Under the pieces are notes generated by a model. That model was not told the origin of the DNA and ran no database searches. It worked only from the letters and a program-made list of their open reading frames with translations. From Argopecten irradians (lineage: Eukaryota; Mollusca; Bivalvia; Pectinida; Pectinidae): a stretch of DNA of 64,000 nucleotides. The position numbers and the translations under genes are program-made. The stretch covers positions 3,613,620 to 3,677,619 of the forward strand of contig NC_091135.1 of NCBI RefSeq assembly GCF_041381155.1. Reading direction: 5' to 3'. Shown here piece after piece: positions 1 through 10,199 of the stretch (positions are counted from its first letter, which is position 1; each line of letters opens with the position of its first letter).

Positions 1-935
1 CATCTAGAAGTTGAAGTCTTTAGTGACAACAATTAGTACAGTTTGTAAACACCAGCCACATCTAGAAGTGTAGTCTTTAGTGACAACAATTAGTAGACAC
101 TTACAGTTTGTAAACACCAGGACACACATCTAGAAGTCTGTAAGTATCATCTTTAGTGACAACAATTAGTAGACACTTACAGTTTGTAAACACCAGGCAC
201 ACATCTAGAAGTGTGTAAGTATCATCTTTAGTGACAACAATTAGTAGACACTTACAGTTTGTAAACACCAGGCACACATCTAGAAGTGTGTAAGTATCAT
301 CTTTAGTGACAACAATTAGTAGACACTTACAGTTTGTAAACACCAGGCACACATCTAGAAGTCTGTAAGTCTTTAGTGACAACAATTAGTAGACACTTAT
401 AGTTTGTAAACACCAGGCACACATCTAGAAGTGTGTAAGTATCATCTTTAGTGACAACAATTAGTAGACACTTACAGTTTGTAAACACCAGGCACACATC
501 TAGAAGTGTGTAAGTATCATCTTTAGTGACAACAATTAGTAGACACTTACAGTTTGTAAACACCAGGCACACATCTAGAAGTGTGTAAGTATCATCTTTA
601 GTGACAACAATTATAGACACTTACAGTTTGTAAACACCAGGCACACATCTAGAAGTGTGTAAGTATCATCTTTAGTGACAACAATTAGTAGACACTTACA
701 GTTTGTAAAACCGGCACACCAGTGCACATCATCAAGAAGTTGTAAGTTCATCTTTAGTGACAACAATTTAGTATGACACTTACAGTTTGTAAACACCAGG
801 CACACATCTAGAAGTCTGTAAGTATCATCTTTAGTGACAACAATTATAGACACTTACAGTTTGTAAACACCAGGCACACATCTAGAAGTCTGTAAGTCTT
901 TAGTGACAACAATTAGTAGACACTTACAGTTTGAA
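1..935. repeat. 76-bp minisatellite
   Basis: About 12 head-to-tail copies of a 76-bp unit containing ACACATCTAGAAGT, TTTAGTGACAACAATTAG and CACTTACAGTTTGTAAACAC. Copies in 120-700 are nearly identical, while 700-780 and 890-935 carry indels. The unit is free of stops in one minus-strand frame and so gives repetitive open frames, but 76 is not a multiple of three and the frame breaks at each indel, so I do not treat it as coding. On the minus strand each unit contains CTGTAAGTGTC, a strong splice-donor look-alike. The array stops six bases short of the real donor of the exon at 941-1130. It continues off the left edge of the window. Confidence 0.95.
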
Positions 936-940
936 GGTAC

Positions 941-1130
941 CTCCAATCAGCACGGCATTTTTTCTCCAGCTTATGCATTCCTTTGATAGTTTGATGTTGC
1001 TGACACTTCTGTACAAGGGCTTCAGCTTCCTGTAGATATACCAACAGTAACTTGCCACAACTCTCAGTCTCTCCCTTATCAGCTGCCATCTCATTAAAGG
1101 ATCCTCTACTATACGCCATCTCCAACAAAT
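941..1130 (-). CDS. coding exon of an unidentified gene
   Basis: A 190-nt segment bounded on the minus strand by an acceptor (pyrimidine-rich tract ending TTTTTTAG at 1131) and a donor (GGAG|GTACCT at 940). The favoured frame reads 62 full codons: MAYSRGSFNEMAADKG near the start, then a helical, charged stretch with LLLVYLQEAEALVQKC and a Lys/Arg-rich end (HKLEKKCRADWR). It enters with two bases of a split codon and leaves with two. A second frame is also open across the exon but has poorer protein-like composition. A possible upstream exon ends at CCAA|GTGAGT (about 1179) but its phase does not match, so it may be 5' untranslated, making the ATG at 1119 the likely start. I do not recognise the family; the helical character suits a bundle or coiled-coil domain. 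The rest of the gene lies left of the window, beyond the minisatellite. Confidence 0.45.
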
Positions 1131-1310
1131 CTAAAAAATAAAGTTTTTTTAATACAGATGATTCCGCTTATACTCACTTGGAAACATTGAGACTTCAAAT
1201 TATTTATAGTTGGAATTAAACGGAATTTTTTAACCATGACCAACTGTGGCAGTTGTGCGCATGAAGTTTCTGTTCCACAAACCGTTAGCAATGACGGCGG
1301 CGAACATCAA

Positions 1311-3095
1311 AAATGACTAACTGTATCTTTTCTGTGCAAATAATTTAATAATGAATTTTGTAAAACAAAGTGCCGGGTATCAGTCTGATCAGTAATATTG
1401 ATTATCCTGATAATATCATATATATATCGAGCAGGGCCGTCGCGAGACAGGTGTGACAGCATGCCGCGGGGCATCGGCGAACACCTGATCTGTACAGGTA
1501 AATATTTCATTTGAATCATCGAGTGTGACTCACCTTAATGATTCCATTAAAAATGACCGATGAAAAAAGTTTGATACATCAAGAACTTTGATTTATAAAA
1601 CATTGATTCATACATGGGTTTGTCAGCAATGTTATATTGTGAAAAAATTCAGGACCAAGCAAAAAGTTTGATACAGCAAGAAATTTGATCCATTCATTGA
1701 AGCTCGAATCATTGAGGTTTTACTGTATATAGTATGTTTCTGTTTAGAAACTCTAGAAGAAATAATGCTAGATCTCTTCGTGTAAATATTATACTCATGG
1801 GTCTGTAAACATGCAATATGCTGATATGAAACATGGTGGAATACGATATATCATGTAAATTAAATTTGAGTACATGTATGCAATTTCTTCAAAAATTAAA
1901 TGAGCTGCACTCTCAGAAGGCTTTGCCTTAATTCATATTTAGAGCTTTATTAACCATAATACGGTGTGAGCATATAGATTCCAATACATTCAAGTACCCC
2001 TTGGACTTTGAAATTGTGTCCCACAGAAAAAGTCTCACGCCTCCATGCAGGCTGACATGTTTTATTTCTCGTCGTCAGGACGAGATTTGCAATTTTCAGT
2101 AAAGAAGAGACGTGTCATCGGGACACACTTTGGAATTACTCTAAGGGGTTTTAGATATTACACAAAGACAAGATTGACACAAAAATGTACTGGTCAAAAC
2201 AGATATACTCGGTGTGTTGTCAAGCGCAGGCACAGTCGTATAGATGGCCTACCGGCTATCAAAATCCTGTCATAAAAGATCTGTCAATAATGTTGAAGAC
2301 TATATTGCCTTTTAGAATTGTATTTTACTAAGAGTAACGAAAAAAATCAATGAACACAATATAAGTTCAAACAAATTTGATTTCACAAACATGTACATAT
2401 GAATCAAAGTCTTGAAGTTACAATCCTGTATATTTATATTTTACATGTACATTTATGTAGCTGTGCTCTTCGGATGCTTTGCCTTCAATTCATATTAGCT
2501 TTATATCGCTATAATAGCAATACTTAAAAAAAACATGTGCTCAATCTGGTAACTGTCAGACTTATACATGTATGTCAAGAGCTGATGCATAACTCGATAT
2601 CCAGCTGGTGATAAAAAAACGAAAATGACGTTGAGAAATGGATTCACAAATAGTGGTAAAAGCGATAGATGGATGGTATAATCACCAACCTGAAGAGGGG
2701 AACTTCCACTAAAATTGTTTTTACATTAAAAGTTCATGGTTGATGCAGAAGACAGCTGGTGACAAACACCTGTCATTTTGATTTACATTCCTGTCAAACG
2801 TTTTTGAGACCTACACGAGCAAGGTTTCCGAGACGCTCTAATATTACTACACACAAGAAATTGTATGAATTGATAAATGAACCAAAATCTAAGTTATGCT
2901 ACTTGTGAAATAACAGAGAAGGTATTTTATGATGATTGATGAATGGAGAATGCATTTCTATGTCCATTTATCAAAACTCGATATTCCATTCAACACAGAC
3001 AAGATGCAAATAAAAATAATCTGGAAATTTGTTCCGTTTTAGTTTCTTGGTTTAGTTTATATATTAGTGAATAGAGTGAGCTCCCCTTCATCAAA
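1311..3095. other. intergenic, no gene seen
   Basis: AT-rich sequence between the unidentified minus-strand gene and the start of the TFPT/HMG gene on the plus strand. Only short chance open frames are visible (for example 2045-2275), without splice context, codon bias or recognisable motifs. The two genes diverge, so their promoters must lie here, but I see no clear TATA box or initiator. GAGTGAGCTCCCC sits just before the plus-strand ATG. Confidence 0.5.
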
Positions 3096-6000
3096 ATGTC
3101 GGAAGGTCTGGAAGCGCAGTTAGCAGTATTAGCAAACGAAAATGCCTTCCTCAAGAAATACTTTTCCCTAAGGAAGAAATGTGAGCAACTTCAACAGGTG
3201 AGTACCATTATAACGCATACAAAAGACCCATTATAAGGAGATAAACTGGAGCATTTAGATAGAAGAAAGTCGCATTAGGCCTACGTTTCACTGAAAACCA
3301 GATAAAATAGTTTATTTTCATCTTTCAAATAAATTTGGCTCTAATGTTAGACTTGAATATGAAGCCTTTTTTAATACATTATTATTTTTGTTATTCTTTG
3401 TTGATTCAAATTGATTAGCACATAATTATTTGTATCTGGCGAAAGCTGAGACTGTACCAATAAATAAAATTGGAGCCAAATCTATTGGTTTCCGGAATTA
3501 TCGGCCAAAAAAATTGACGAAATTCAGAAGTTTCACTTATTTTACTAGTGTTCCTGTAATTGAAAAAGATATTTTTATTTTACAGGCAAATGAAAAAGTG
3601 GTTAACAGAATTCAGCATGTAAAGAAGCTCATTAAAAGATGGAAAAGAGAACGAAGGTAAACTAAGCTCCTAGAAAAAGAAAGTGAATTACAAAAGCATT
3701 TTGTTTGGTAACAGGAAAGCTGACTAGGGCTCGTCCCTATGACCTCTGAACACTAGCCGGTTACTTTACCGCTTGAGCTTGCTATTGATGATCAACCCAT
3801 GGCCAGCTGTCCAGCTTGTCCTGTTACTCATCCCTAGGCCTCCAATTCAGAAAGTCATTGCCCTCAGACACAATAGACCGTCATATATACCAACACCATG
3901 GGTATTTTGTTGGATGGCCTTTTCTTTTTCTCTCTTTTCTTTTTTTTTTGTTGTAACAGGAGATCTAAAATGTATTGGCCAACAAGCTAGAGTAGACAAT
4001 TCAAGAATTCTACATGTATCAATTGAGTTACCTGCATGCATATCTATGTCGCCGATTATTTTATTGGGATATCGAAACAAAGATTATGAGGATAAATTAT
4101 GTATGGTGTCCGTGAGGTGAAATGTATGTATACTGCATTAGAGGCCTTATCCGAGACCTGTCACTGTGCTCTGAGTCTTATGTGGCACAATAAGATTAGG
4201 TGGATGACATAGTTTTAAAATGAAAAACAAAAATATTTAACCAAAGTAGCAATATTTATATATAAGTACAGAATTTAACTTCACTTCAACGTTTATGATA
4301 GTGCTGCTGTCCTGTTACATAATCTTGACACCTTTAATTTGTCATCAAATCCACCATTCTTACTGTTGCTTCAGGTATCTTGTCAGCAAGTTAGATGAAT
4401 ATGGGGACTCTTACCAGGACTCACAGGTACCTCTTATGTGGGAGGTAAGTTGAGTTAATTACAGTTCTGATACAGTGTCTTTACTATAAGTATCTGTTAT
4501 TTGGAGCAATCAATCATTTAGTTGTCTAGACACCATTGTTGTTGTTAAAGGACAATATTAATTCTCAATTCGGCAATTTTTTGTCTTTAGGAGGATCAAA
4601 TCTTCAAAAGAATACGTCCGACAAAGAATGGAGGGGAGCTCATTCCAGATAATAGTCCTCCCAAAGTAAAACAGGAGCGACCTGTGGCTGAAATTTTATC
4701 GTCTATTAATCCAATTCTGGCTGCTCATGGCATGGCAGAAGTAGGATCTCATGGCAGTCCGACAGCAACATCTTCTGGAAAATCTAAGAAGGGGAAGTCG
4801 GACAAGGAAAAGGATCCTAGCGCTCCAAAAAAGCCAGCTAATGCCTTCCTTATGTTTTGTCAGCAGCAGAGAACAACAGTTCAGGAGGCCTACTTTAAGG
4901 TGAGTCACTGTGACGACTGTACAGGAGGCCTATAACAAGATGAGTCACTCTGACAACTATACAGGAGGCCTCATACAAGGCGAGTCACTGACGACTGTAC
5001 AGGAGGCCTCAGCTCGCTATTAGTCCTATCGTATAAGTTATGTCACATTATTAATGCAAACATGTGACATGTTTAGTTTTTGTATCAAGTTCAAGTGATT
5101 TATGTTTGGTATATATCACATACATGCATAGCTACTGTCTAAACGGATGATTTAACAGACAATCCTTTGTATATGTTCTTTCAATGTGCTTTTTTGTTCT
5201 TGTTTAGACACTATCTTAGGATGTGTTTCTTTTTGTTCTTTTTGTGTCTGATAAAGGTGCACACTGTCTTGAAAATTTTACAACATGTCTGTCCACACTC
5301 CACAAAATTAAAATTACATGCTTCTTTGCTCCATATACATACATGCATAATTGCTGTAAATGCTGGTCAACTTTGTGTTGTCAAAACTTGCTGGAAGTTG
5401 AGGGCTTGAAATTGATGATTATTTTACTTCTAGGAAAACAAAGAGGAGATCTCTAACCATGAACTCACCAAACGGTTGGCTCACCTGTGGAACAGTCTGA
5501 ATCCAGAGCAGAAAAAGGTAAGCTTCTAAGGGGAAATAAACTCCTATTCATTTTAATCTAATTGAAAATTTTAAATGATTCGGTGATACTCACACACATC
5601 ACCGTAAGATAATTTTTCAGTTAAATATATATTAATTGCCTGCATATTTTAATACTGCTAAAGGGCTATGTATGGTTTGGGCCGTTTTTTGGCCCTCAAA
5701 TTTGTCAAATTTTCAAAACTATTATGTTGTATTTAAATTTAAATTTCCACATTCTCATAATTTATGCATATTTTGGATGGTTACCATGGCAACTACAGCT
5801 GCAAAATTATAAATTAGTCATTTTAGTTAAATCAGAGATGTACTAAATATGTATATACGTAAAATACAGCAAATTAATCAATAAATAAAAATTTTGAAAA
5901 TTTTATGGATTTGGGGGCCAAAAAGGGCCAAAACCATACATAGTCCTTTAGTTAAAGAATTTTAAATATCTCTATGCTTAGTGGTGAAAATTTCTGGACC

Positions 6001-6529
6001 AGCACAAACTTAGCCTGTATGAATATTGAAGGATTGATGAAATCAATATTTAAAACCTAAATACAAATCCTTTATCAACTGTATGTTGTTTTATGTACAC
6101 AATGTAAACAAGTTTCAGTTTTACTTTCAGTTGACCATTAGTTATAAATTTATTGTTTCTAATTCCAATATTTTATTATGTACAATGTACACCATTTCGT
6201 ACTTAAAATGAATTTCTTTAATCCTACATTCTGGCTTTGCAGTATTACGATTTGATACAAAGGAAATTACCATGAGTAGAAATTGAATAGGTATTTTACA
6301 GGTTATTTTTCTCCTTTGTTACAGGTATTTTACAGGTAATTTTGCTCCTCTGTTACAGGTGTTTTATGACCTTTATGAACAGGAGAAGGAGCGATACGAT
6401 CGTGAGGTAAAGGAGTACCACGAGCGTGAGGGAAGTGTTGCAGCAGACAAAGCTGCTAGCGAAGCCAGTGCTGCTGCTATGGCAACAGAGGCCCACAGTG
6501 CTGTTAGTGCCATTATAATGGACTCGTAG
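3096..6529 (+). CDS. TFPT-like: TFPT/INO80F-like protein with HMG box
   Basis: Six exons: 3096-3197, 3586-3656, 4375-4444, 4591-4899, 5434-5517, 6359-6529. All introns are GT-AG and the phases agree, giving 268 residues. Residues 14-75 (FLKKYFSLRKKCEQLQQ, NEKVVNRIQHVKKLIKRW, LVSKLDEYGDSYQDSQ) resemble the conserved coiled region of TFPT (TCF3 fusion partner, INO80 subunit F), including the Y-x-x-L-x-x-x-C and LD-x-YGD-x-Y-x-x-SQ patterns. A linker with a VKQE sumoylation consensus (~residue 107) and a Lys-rich stretch leads to an HMG box at about 160-232 (PKKPANAFLMFC, RLAHLWNSLNPEQKK, ERYDREVKEYHERE), then a short Ala-rich tail. Expected role: nuclear subunit of the INO80 chromatin remodeller, binding DNA through the box. 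Human TFPT lacks an HMG box, whereas yeast INO80 contains the HMG protein Nhp10. The start is the first ATG of an exon with a good donor. Confidence 0.88.
3725..3800 (-). repeat. degenerate tRNA-derived SINE head
   Basis: On the minus strand, AGCTCAAGCGGTAAAGTAAC resembles a tRNA D-arm/A-box, and about 35 bases further GGGACGAGCCCT resembles a decayed B-box (GGTTCGAxxCC). The spacing suits a tRNA-like head, but the stems do not pair well. It lies in intron 2 of the TFPT-like gene. I read it as an old SINE fragment, not a tRNA gene. Confidence 0.35.
4870..5012 (+). repeat. exon 4 end with donor, tandemly copied
   Basis: The end of exon 4 with its donor (CAGGAGGCC, TTTAAG|GTGAGTCACTG) is followed by imperfect copies about 50 bases apart: AGGAGGCCTATAACAAGATGAG, then CAGGAGGCCTCATACAAGGC with GAGTCACTG, then a final CAGGAGGCCTCAG. 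Only the first copy keeps the canonical GTGAGT; the next two read ATGAGT and CGAGT at that place. This is a small junction-spanning tandem duplication. Confidence 0.85.
5658..5951. mobile_element. short TIR element (MITE)
   Basis: About 35-bp imperfect terminal inverted repeats: the left end reads CTAAAGGGCTATGTATGG, and the right end read backwards gives CTAAAGGACTATGTATGG. Both continue into GGCC-rich sequence (GGGCCGTTTTTTGGCCC against GGCCCTTTTTGGCCC). The AT-rich interior has no coding capacity. It sits in intron 5 of the TFPT-like gene and shares the AAAGG terminus with three other elements in this window. Confidence 0.75.
6300..6358 (+). repeat. triplicated 3' splice-site segment before exon 6
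   Basis: Three successive acceptor-like segments (ACAGGTTATTTTTCTCC, TTGTTACAGGTATTTTACAG, TAATTTTGCTCCTCTGTTACAG) lead to exon 6, which begins GTGTTTTATG. Each carries a pyrimidine tract and CAG|GT. The last is used in the gene model because it keeps the HMG-box frame. The others could serve as alternative acceptors. Confidence 0.65.
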
Positions 6530-8570
6530 AATTTCGTCGTTATCAAATTCTGGCTACAGTGTGTTTGAGGATGTCATTTCGATAAAGGTACATTGATGAT
6601 ACAGTGTTAAATGCTTTTAATATCCTTTGATGCAAACTATATACTGTTTCGTCTTGCATTTCAGAAGTGCAATATTACCATTACAAGGGGTTTCATTATC
6701 AGGTGGTACCCAGTACTTTTTGCTTGTTAAACCTAGCTGTGGAGCCACAGGGACCTGGCACGAAAATTTAGGCTTAATTATATTAGATAGCAAACAGATA
6801 ATATAGAAATGTACCCCTGAAATTGCAAGTGTACTGCATCTCCTGAAAGTTAAATGAAACCCCTGCCATCATTGAATTCTCTAAGGACTTCAAATTAGTG
6901 TCAAGTTTTATGATTACATTGTTTAATTTAATAAGCCAGGAAATTGAAATTACATTTTATAGTTATTCCTACTTTAATGCAAGATTTAAAAAAAAAATTT
7001 TTTTAGAGTTTTTGGAATTGGTTAAGTTGCCCTTAATATTATGTAAAATTACTTCATGATGAATAGAATCTCACTTTATAAATTCATACTTTGCTTTCAT
7101 TTTCAATCATGTCATTATTTTTTGGGGATCACATTTATTCTCCAATGATCTGTTCACATTGATGAGAGTTTTGTCAATAACTCCTTGATGGTGTTTGCAC
7201 AGTGTGACTTACAGCTGACACATACATTTATACCTCTGCTGTGTCATGTTCCACACATCCTGATTCATATCATTATATTTGCAGCAATATTTCAATAAGT
7301 TTCAAACTTCATTTCCCAGGCCATTCTTTAAAAATTATTGTCTTTGCTGGTGAGTTACTGCCATAGAAGTGCTTGGTTCATAAGATCAGTGTGCCACAGT
7401 AGTCTGAATGTTAAACTTTGATCCATTAATATAGTGTTTGACATTTTTTTATTTTCCTGGTTTGTAATCTATTTTGAAATAATAGGACTAGTCAAGCCTA
7501 CCTTGATGTTTGAGATCAGTGACAGGATTGACATCCTGATCTCCATAGTTTCTCTCTTCCACTCACAAATAACCAATACTAGTGTTACTGTATCTAAGCA
7601 ATGTGTCGGCCGTAAAGGAAGTGATGTATCTAAAGATTGTGTTCAGTTATATTGGTAGTGGGTGTTAGAGAGAGTTGTTGTATTGTGTTTATTTTACCTG
7701 GAGTGATTGTTTTGTTTGTGTAATTTAGAGTCGTGTAATCAGTGAACAGTTCATATTGCTTGTAATTTATATCATTTGATTTTGTACAGCAGGGTTGAAT
7801 GTTCTAAATTTTAATAAGTATTTTTGTAACAAGTGCTGCATGTAAAATGAACAGCTATGCTATATGGCAAGCTATGCTTGTGTTAAGTGTTTTTATATGA
7901 AATTAAAATACCTGAAATTGATATAAATTGAATCATTTTGATATGTGATGAGTACACCAAGGTCAACAGAACACAGACTGCTTTGTCCAAACTCTGTAGG
8001 AAACTTTCCCTTCTCTTACACATAGGAAACATTGTTAAGATTCCTGTCCTTAATCAAGCCAAGACTCTTGAAATCTTCAGCTAAATTTCTTAATAGAAGC
8101 TCAGTGTCCTGACTCCTGAGTGATGAAAGTAATTTTTCTACATCTTTACTGTGCAACTCGCATTCATTACCTTGATAGGTGATCGCCACTCCTATGCAAT
8201 TGTAATGAGAATATTAAAGTGTACCTTCTAAACCAGTTGTCACTAGGACCAGCATATTTCCAGGTTTCTGGATTATAAATGTTTTAATTACTGTAAATTA
8301 AGAAGGAAAATGTCATACAATTAAGCCAGAATAGAGAGGGATCTGGATTGGACAAGGACTGGTTTAGACAAGTTATATTGTTATACCCCTATAAAATAGT
8401 TTCTTTATAAACTCTATTGACAAAAATGCCAATAAATGAACTGTTCCGTAGAGCAGTCCAAAGAACTGTTAAAATCGACTGTTAAAATGTGCTGGTGGAC
8501 CGGAGTGACATCACACCTACAATTTGTGACGTCAATGCATTGTTTTGAGTCAATGGGTATAACAAAACAG
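6530..8570 (+). other. probable 3' UTR then intergenic
   Basis: AT-rich sequence after the TFPT-like stop codon, with no conserved open frame. It probably holds a long 3' untranslated region, but I cannot fix the end: AATTAAAATACC near 7900 is a weak polyadenylation candidate and no clean AATAAA precedes it. Phrases from 8000-8240 reappear, blended with other sequence, at 11490-11690. Confidence 0.4.
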
Positions 8571-8586
8571 TTATCGACTAGGTTTT

Positions 8587-8696
8587 CAGGCAACAGATGA
8601 TTTGTTGGACCCTCACACAAACTGTTGCCCTCGGCCTTCGGCCTCCGGTAACAGTTTGTCTTCAGGTCCAACAAATCATCTGTTGCCCTCAATCCC
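8587..8696. repeat. foldback palindrome
   Basis: Left arm CAACAGATGATTTGTTGGAC and right arm GTCCAACAAATCATCTGTTG are exact reverse complements. An inner pair (ACAAACTGTT with AACAGTTTGT) and a GGCCTTCGGCC loop lie between them. This is a hairpin-forming interspersed repeat, with no coding. Confidence 0.85.
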
Positions 8697-8824
8697 AGTC
8701 AACAACTGTCTACTGTATATTGACGGATTGACTAATTTGCTCATCTAACTACCTAGACAAAAACCAAAAGCAGACATCTGTTTATAATAATTTAATAATC
8801 ATAGAAGGTGCTTTAACACTTGCA

Positions 8825-9500
8825 GTGCTTAATAGACTACAAAAATAGTAACAAGGAAAAGACAATCACTATCTCAGGTTTTACAGCATTACAAAAATAG
8901 TAACAATGAAAAGACAATTACTATCTCAGGTTTTACAGCATTACAAAAATAGTAACAATGAAAAGACAATTACTATCTCAGGTTTTACAGCATTACAAAA
9001 ATAGTAACAATGAAAAGACAATTACTATCTCAGGTTTTACAGCATTACAAAAATAGTAACAATGAAAAGACAACACATCCTCAGGTTTTCCTGTGTTACA
9101 AAAATAGTAACAAGGAAAAGACAATCGATCACTATCTCAGGTTTTCCAGTACCGGTATTACAAAAATAGTAATAATGAAAAGACAATTACTATAAATATC
9201 AGGTTTTACAGCATTACAAAAATAGTAACAATGAAAAAACAATCACTATTTCAGGTTTTACAGTATTACAAAAATAGTAACAATGAAAAGATAATCACTA
9301 TTTCAGGTTTTACAGTATTACAAAAAATAGTAACAATGAAAAAACAATCACTATTCAGGTTTTACAGTATTACAAAAATAGTAACAATGAAAGATAATCA
9401 CTATTTCAGGTTTTCCAGTATTACAAAAATAATAACAATGAAAAAACAATCATTATTTGAGGTTTTTCAGTATAACAAAAATAGTAACACTGAAAAACAA
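8825..9500. repeat. ~53-bp minisatellite
   Basis: About 13 copies of a ~53-bp unit containing TACAAAAATAGTAACAATG and CTATCTCAGGTTTTACAG. Copies at 8880-9060 are nearly identical; later copies are shortened or substituted. Open frames through it are by-products of the repeat. Confidence 0.93.
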
Positions 9501-9744
9501 TCACAACTTTGTATCAGGACGTCTTATCAACACAGACATCTCGGTCCCCATCGGATTAAAGTCCATTTGACAATTAAAAGATCAACAGGACAAATATTTC
9601 ACCATACGATTGATTAAAATATTGGATAAGTTTAATTTGTCAATAGTTGACTTTAATAGCAAATGTTAACATTGTCACCACTGTCACGAAAGCAACATTT
9701 AAGTTTCGTCATTGTCAAAGGCGAGACAAAAATAACAAAAGAAA

Positions 9745-10199
9745 TGTTAAAAAATGTATATAAAAGTCACTTTTGTAAGCTGATTCACAACAGTTGTCTC
9801 AATAACACAGACTTTATCATGGAATTTTTTTATCATGCATACAGCTGTTTAGAACATGTACATTAAACACTACAGTCTCCTGAATGCCATTTCTCTATGA
9901 TGCAAACCTTTAACACCTAAATTGCTATTTTTTGTGAATGTCAAAAGTCAAAATATAGGTCAAAGTTTTCTGTTATTATACGTAATGTATAGCATACACC
10001 TGTAGCACTTTAGTTAGGTTTTATGTTGCAAATACATTGTACTGTAAAATAATGCACTTATTTTCGAGTAATCAAGTTTTAGCACAAGATAGATTTTGAA
10101 CAGGTTAACAATGATGAATGCATGCATGCATAATAATTGTTCTACCTAGAGAGAAAGCAGTCATAGTTAAGAACAAAGCATCTAGTGTATTGCTCCCAT
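9745..10199. repeat. ~455-bp direct repeat, copy 1
   Basis: Runs from AAATGTATATAAAAGTCAC to CCATAGAATAA and is nearly identical to 13049-13512, with only a few substitutions and single-base indels (for example AAGCATCTAG against AAGCTTCTAG). No coding capacity is seen. Confidence 0.9.

Noticed and set aside
101-853. Long repetitive open frames on the minus strand (repeating LLDVCLVFTNCKCLLIVV)
   Set aside because: They are translations of a 76-bp minisatellite; the frame shifts at every indel and there is no flanking gene in that frame.
9010-9617. Frames with repeated YYKNSNNEK
   Set aside because: Minisatellite translation; unit length and indels change the frame repeatedly.
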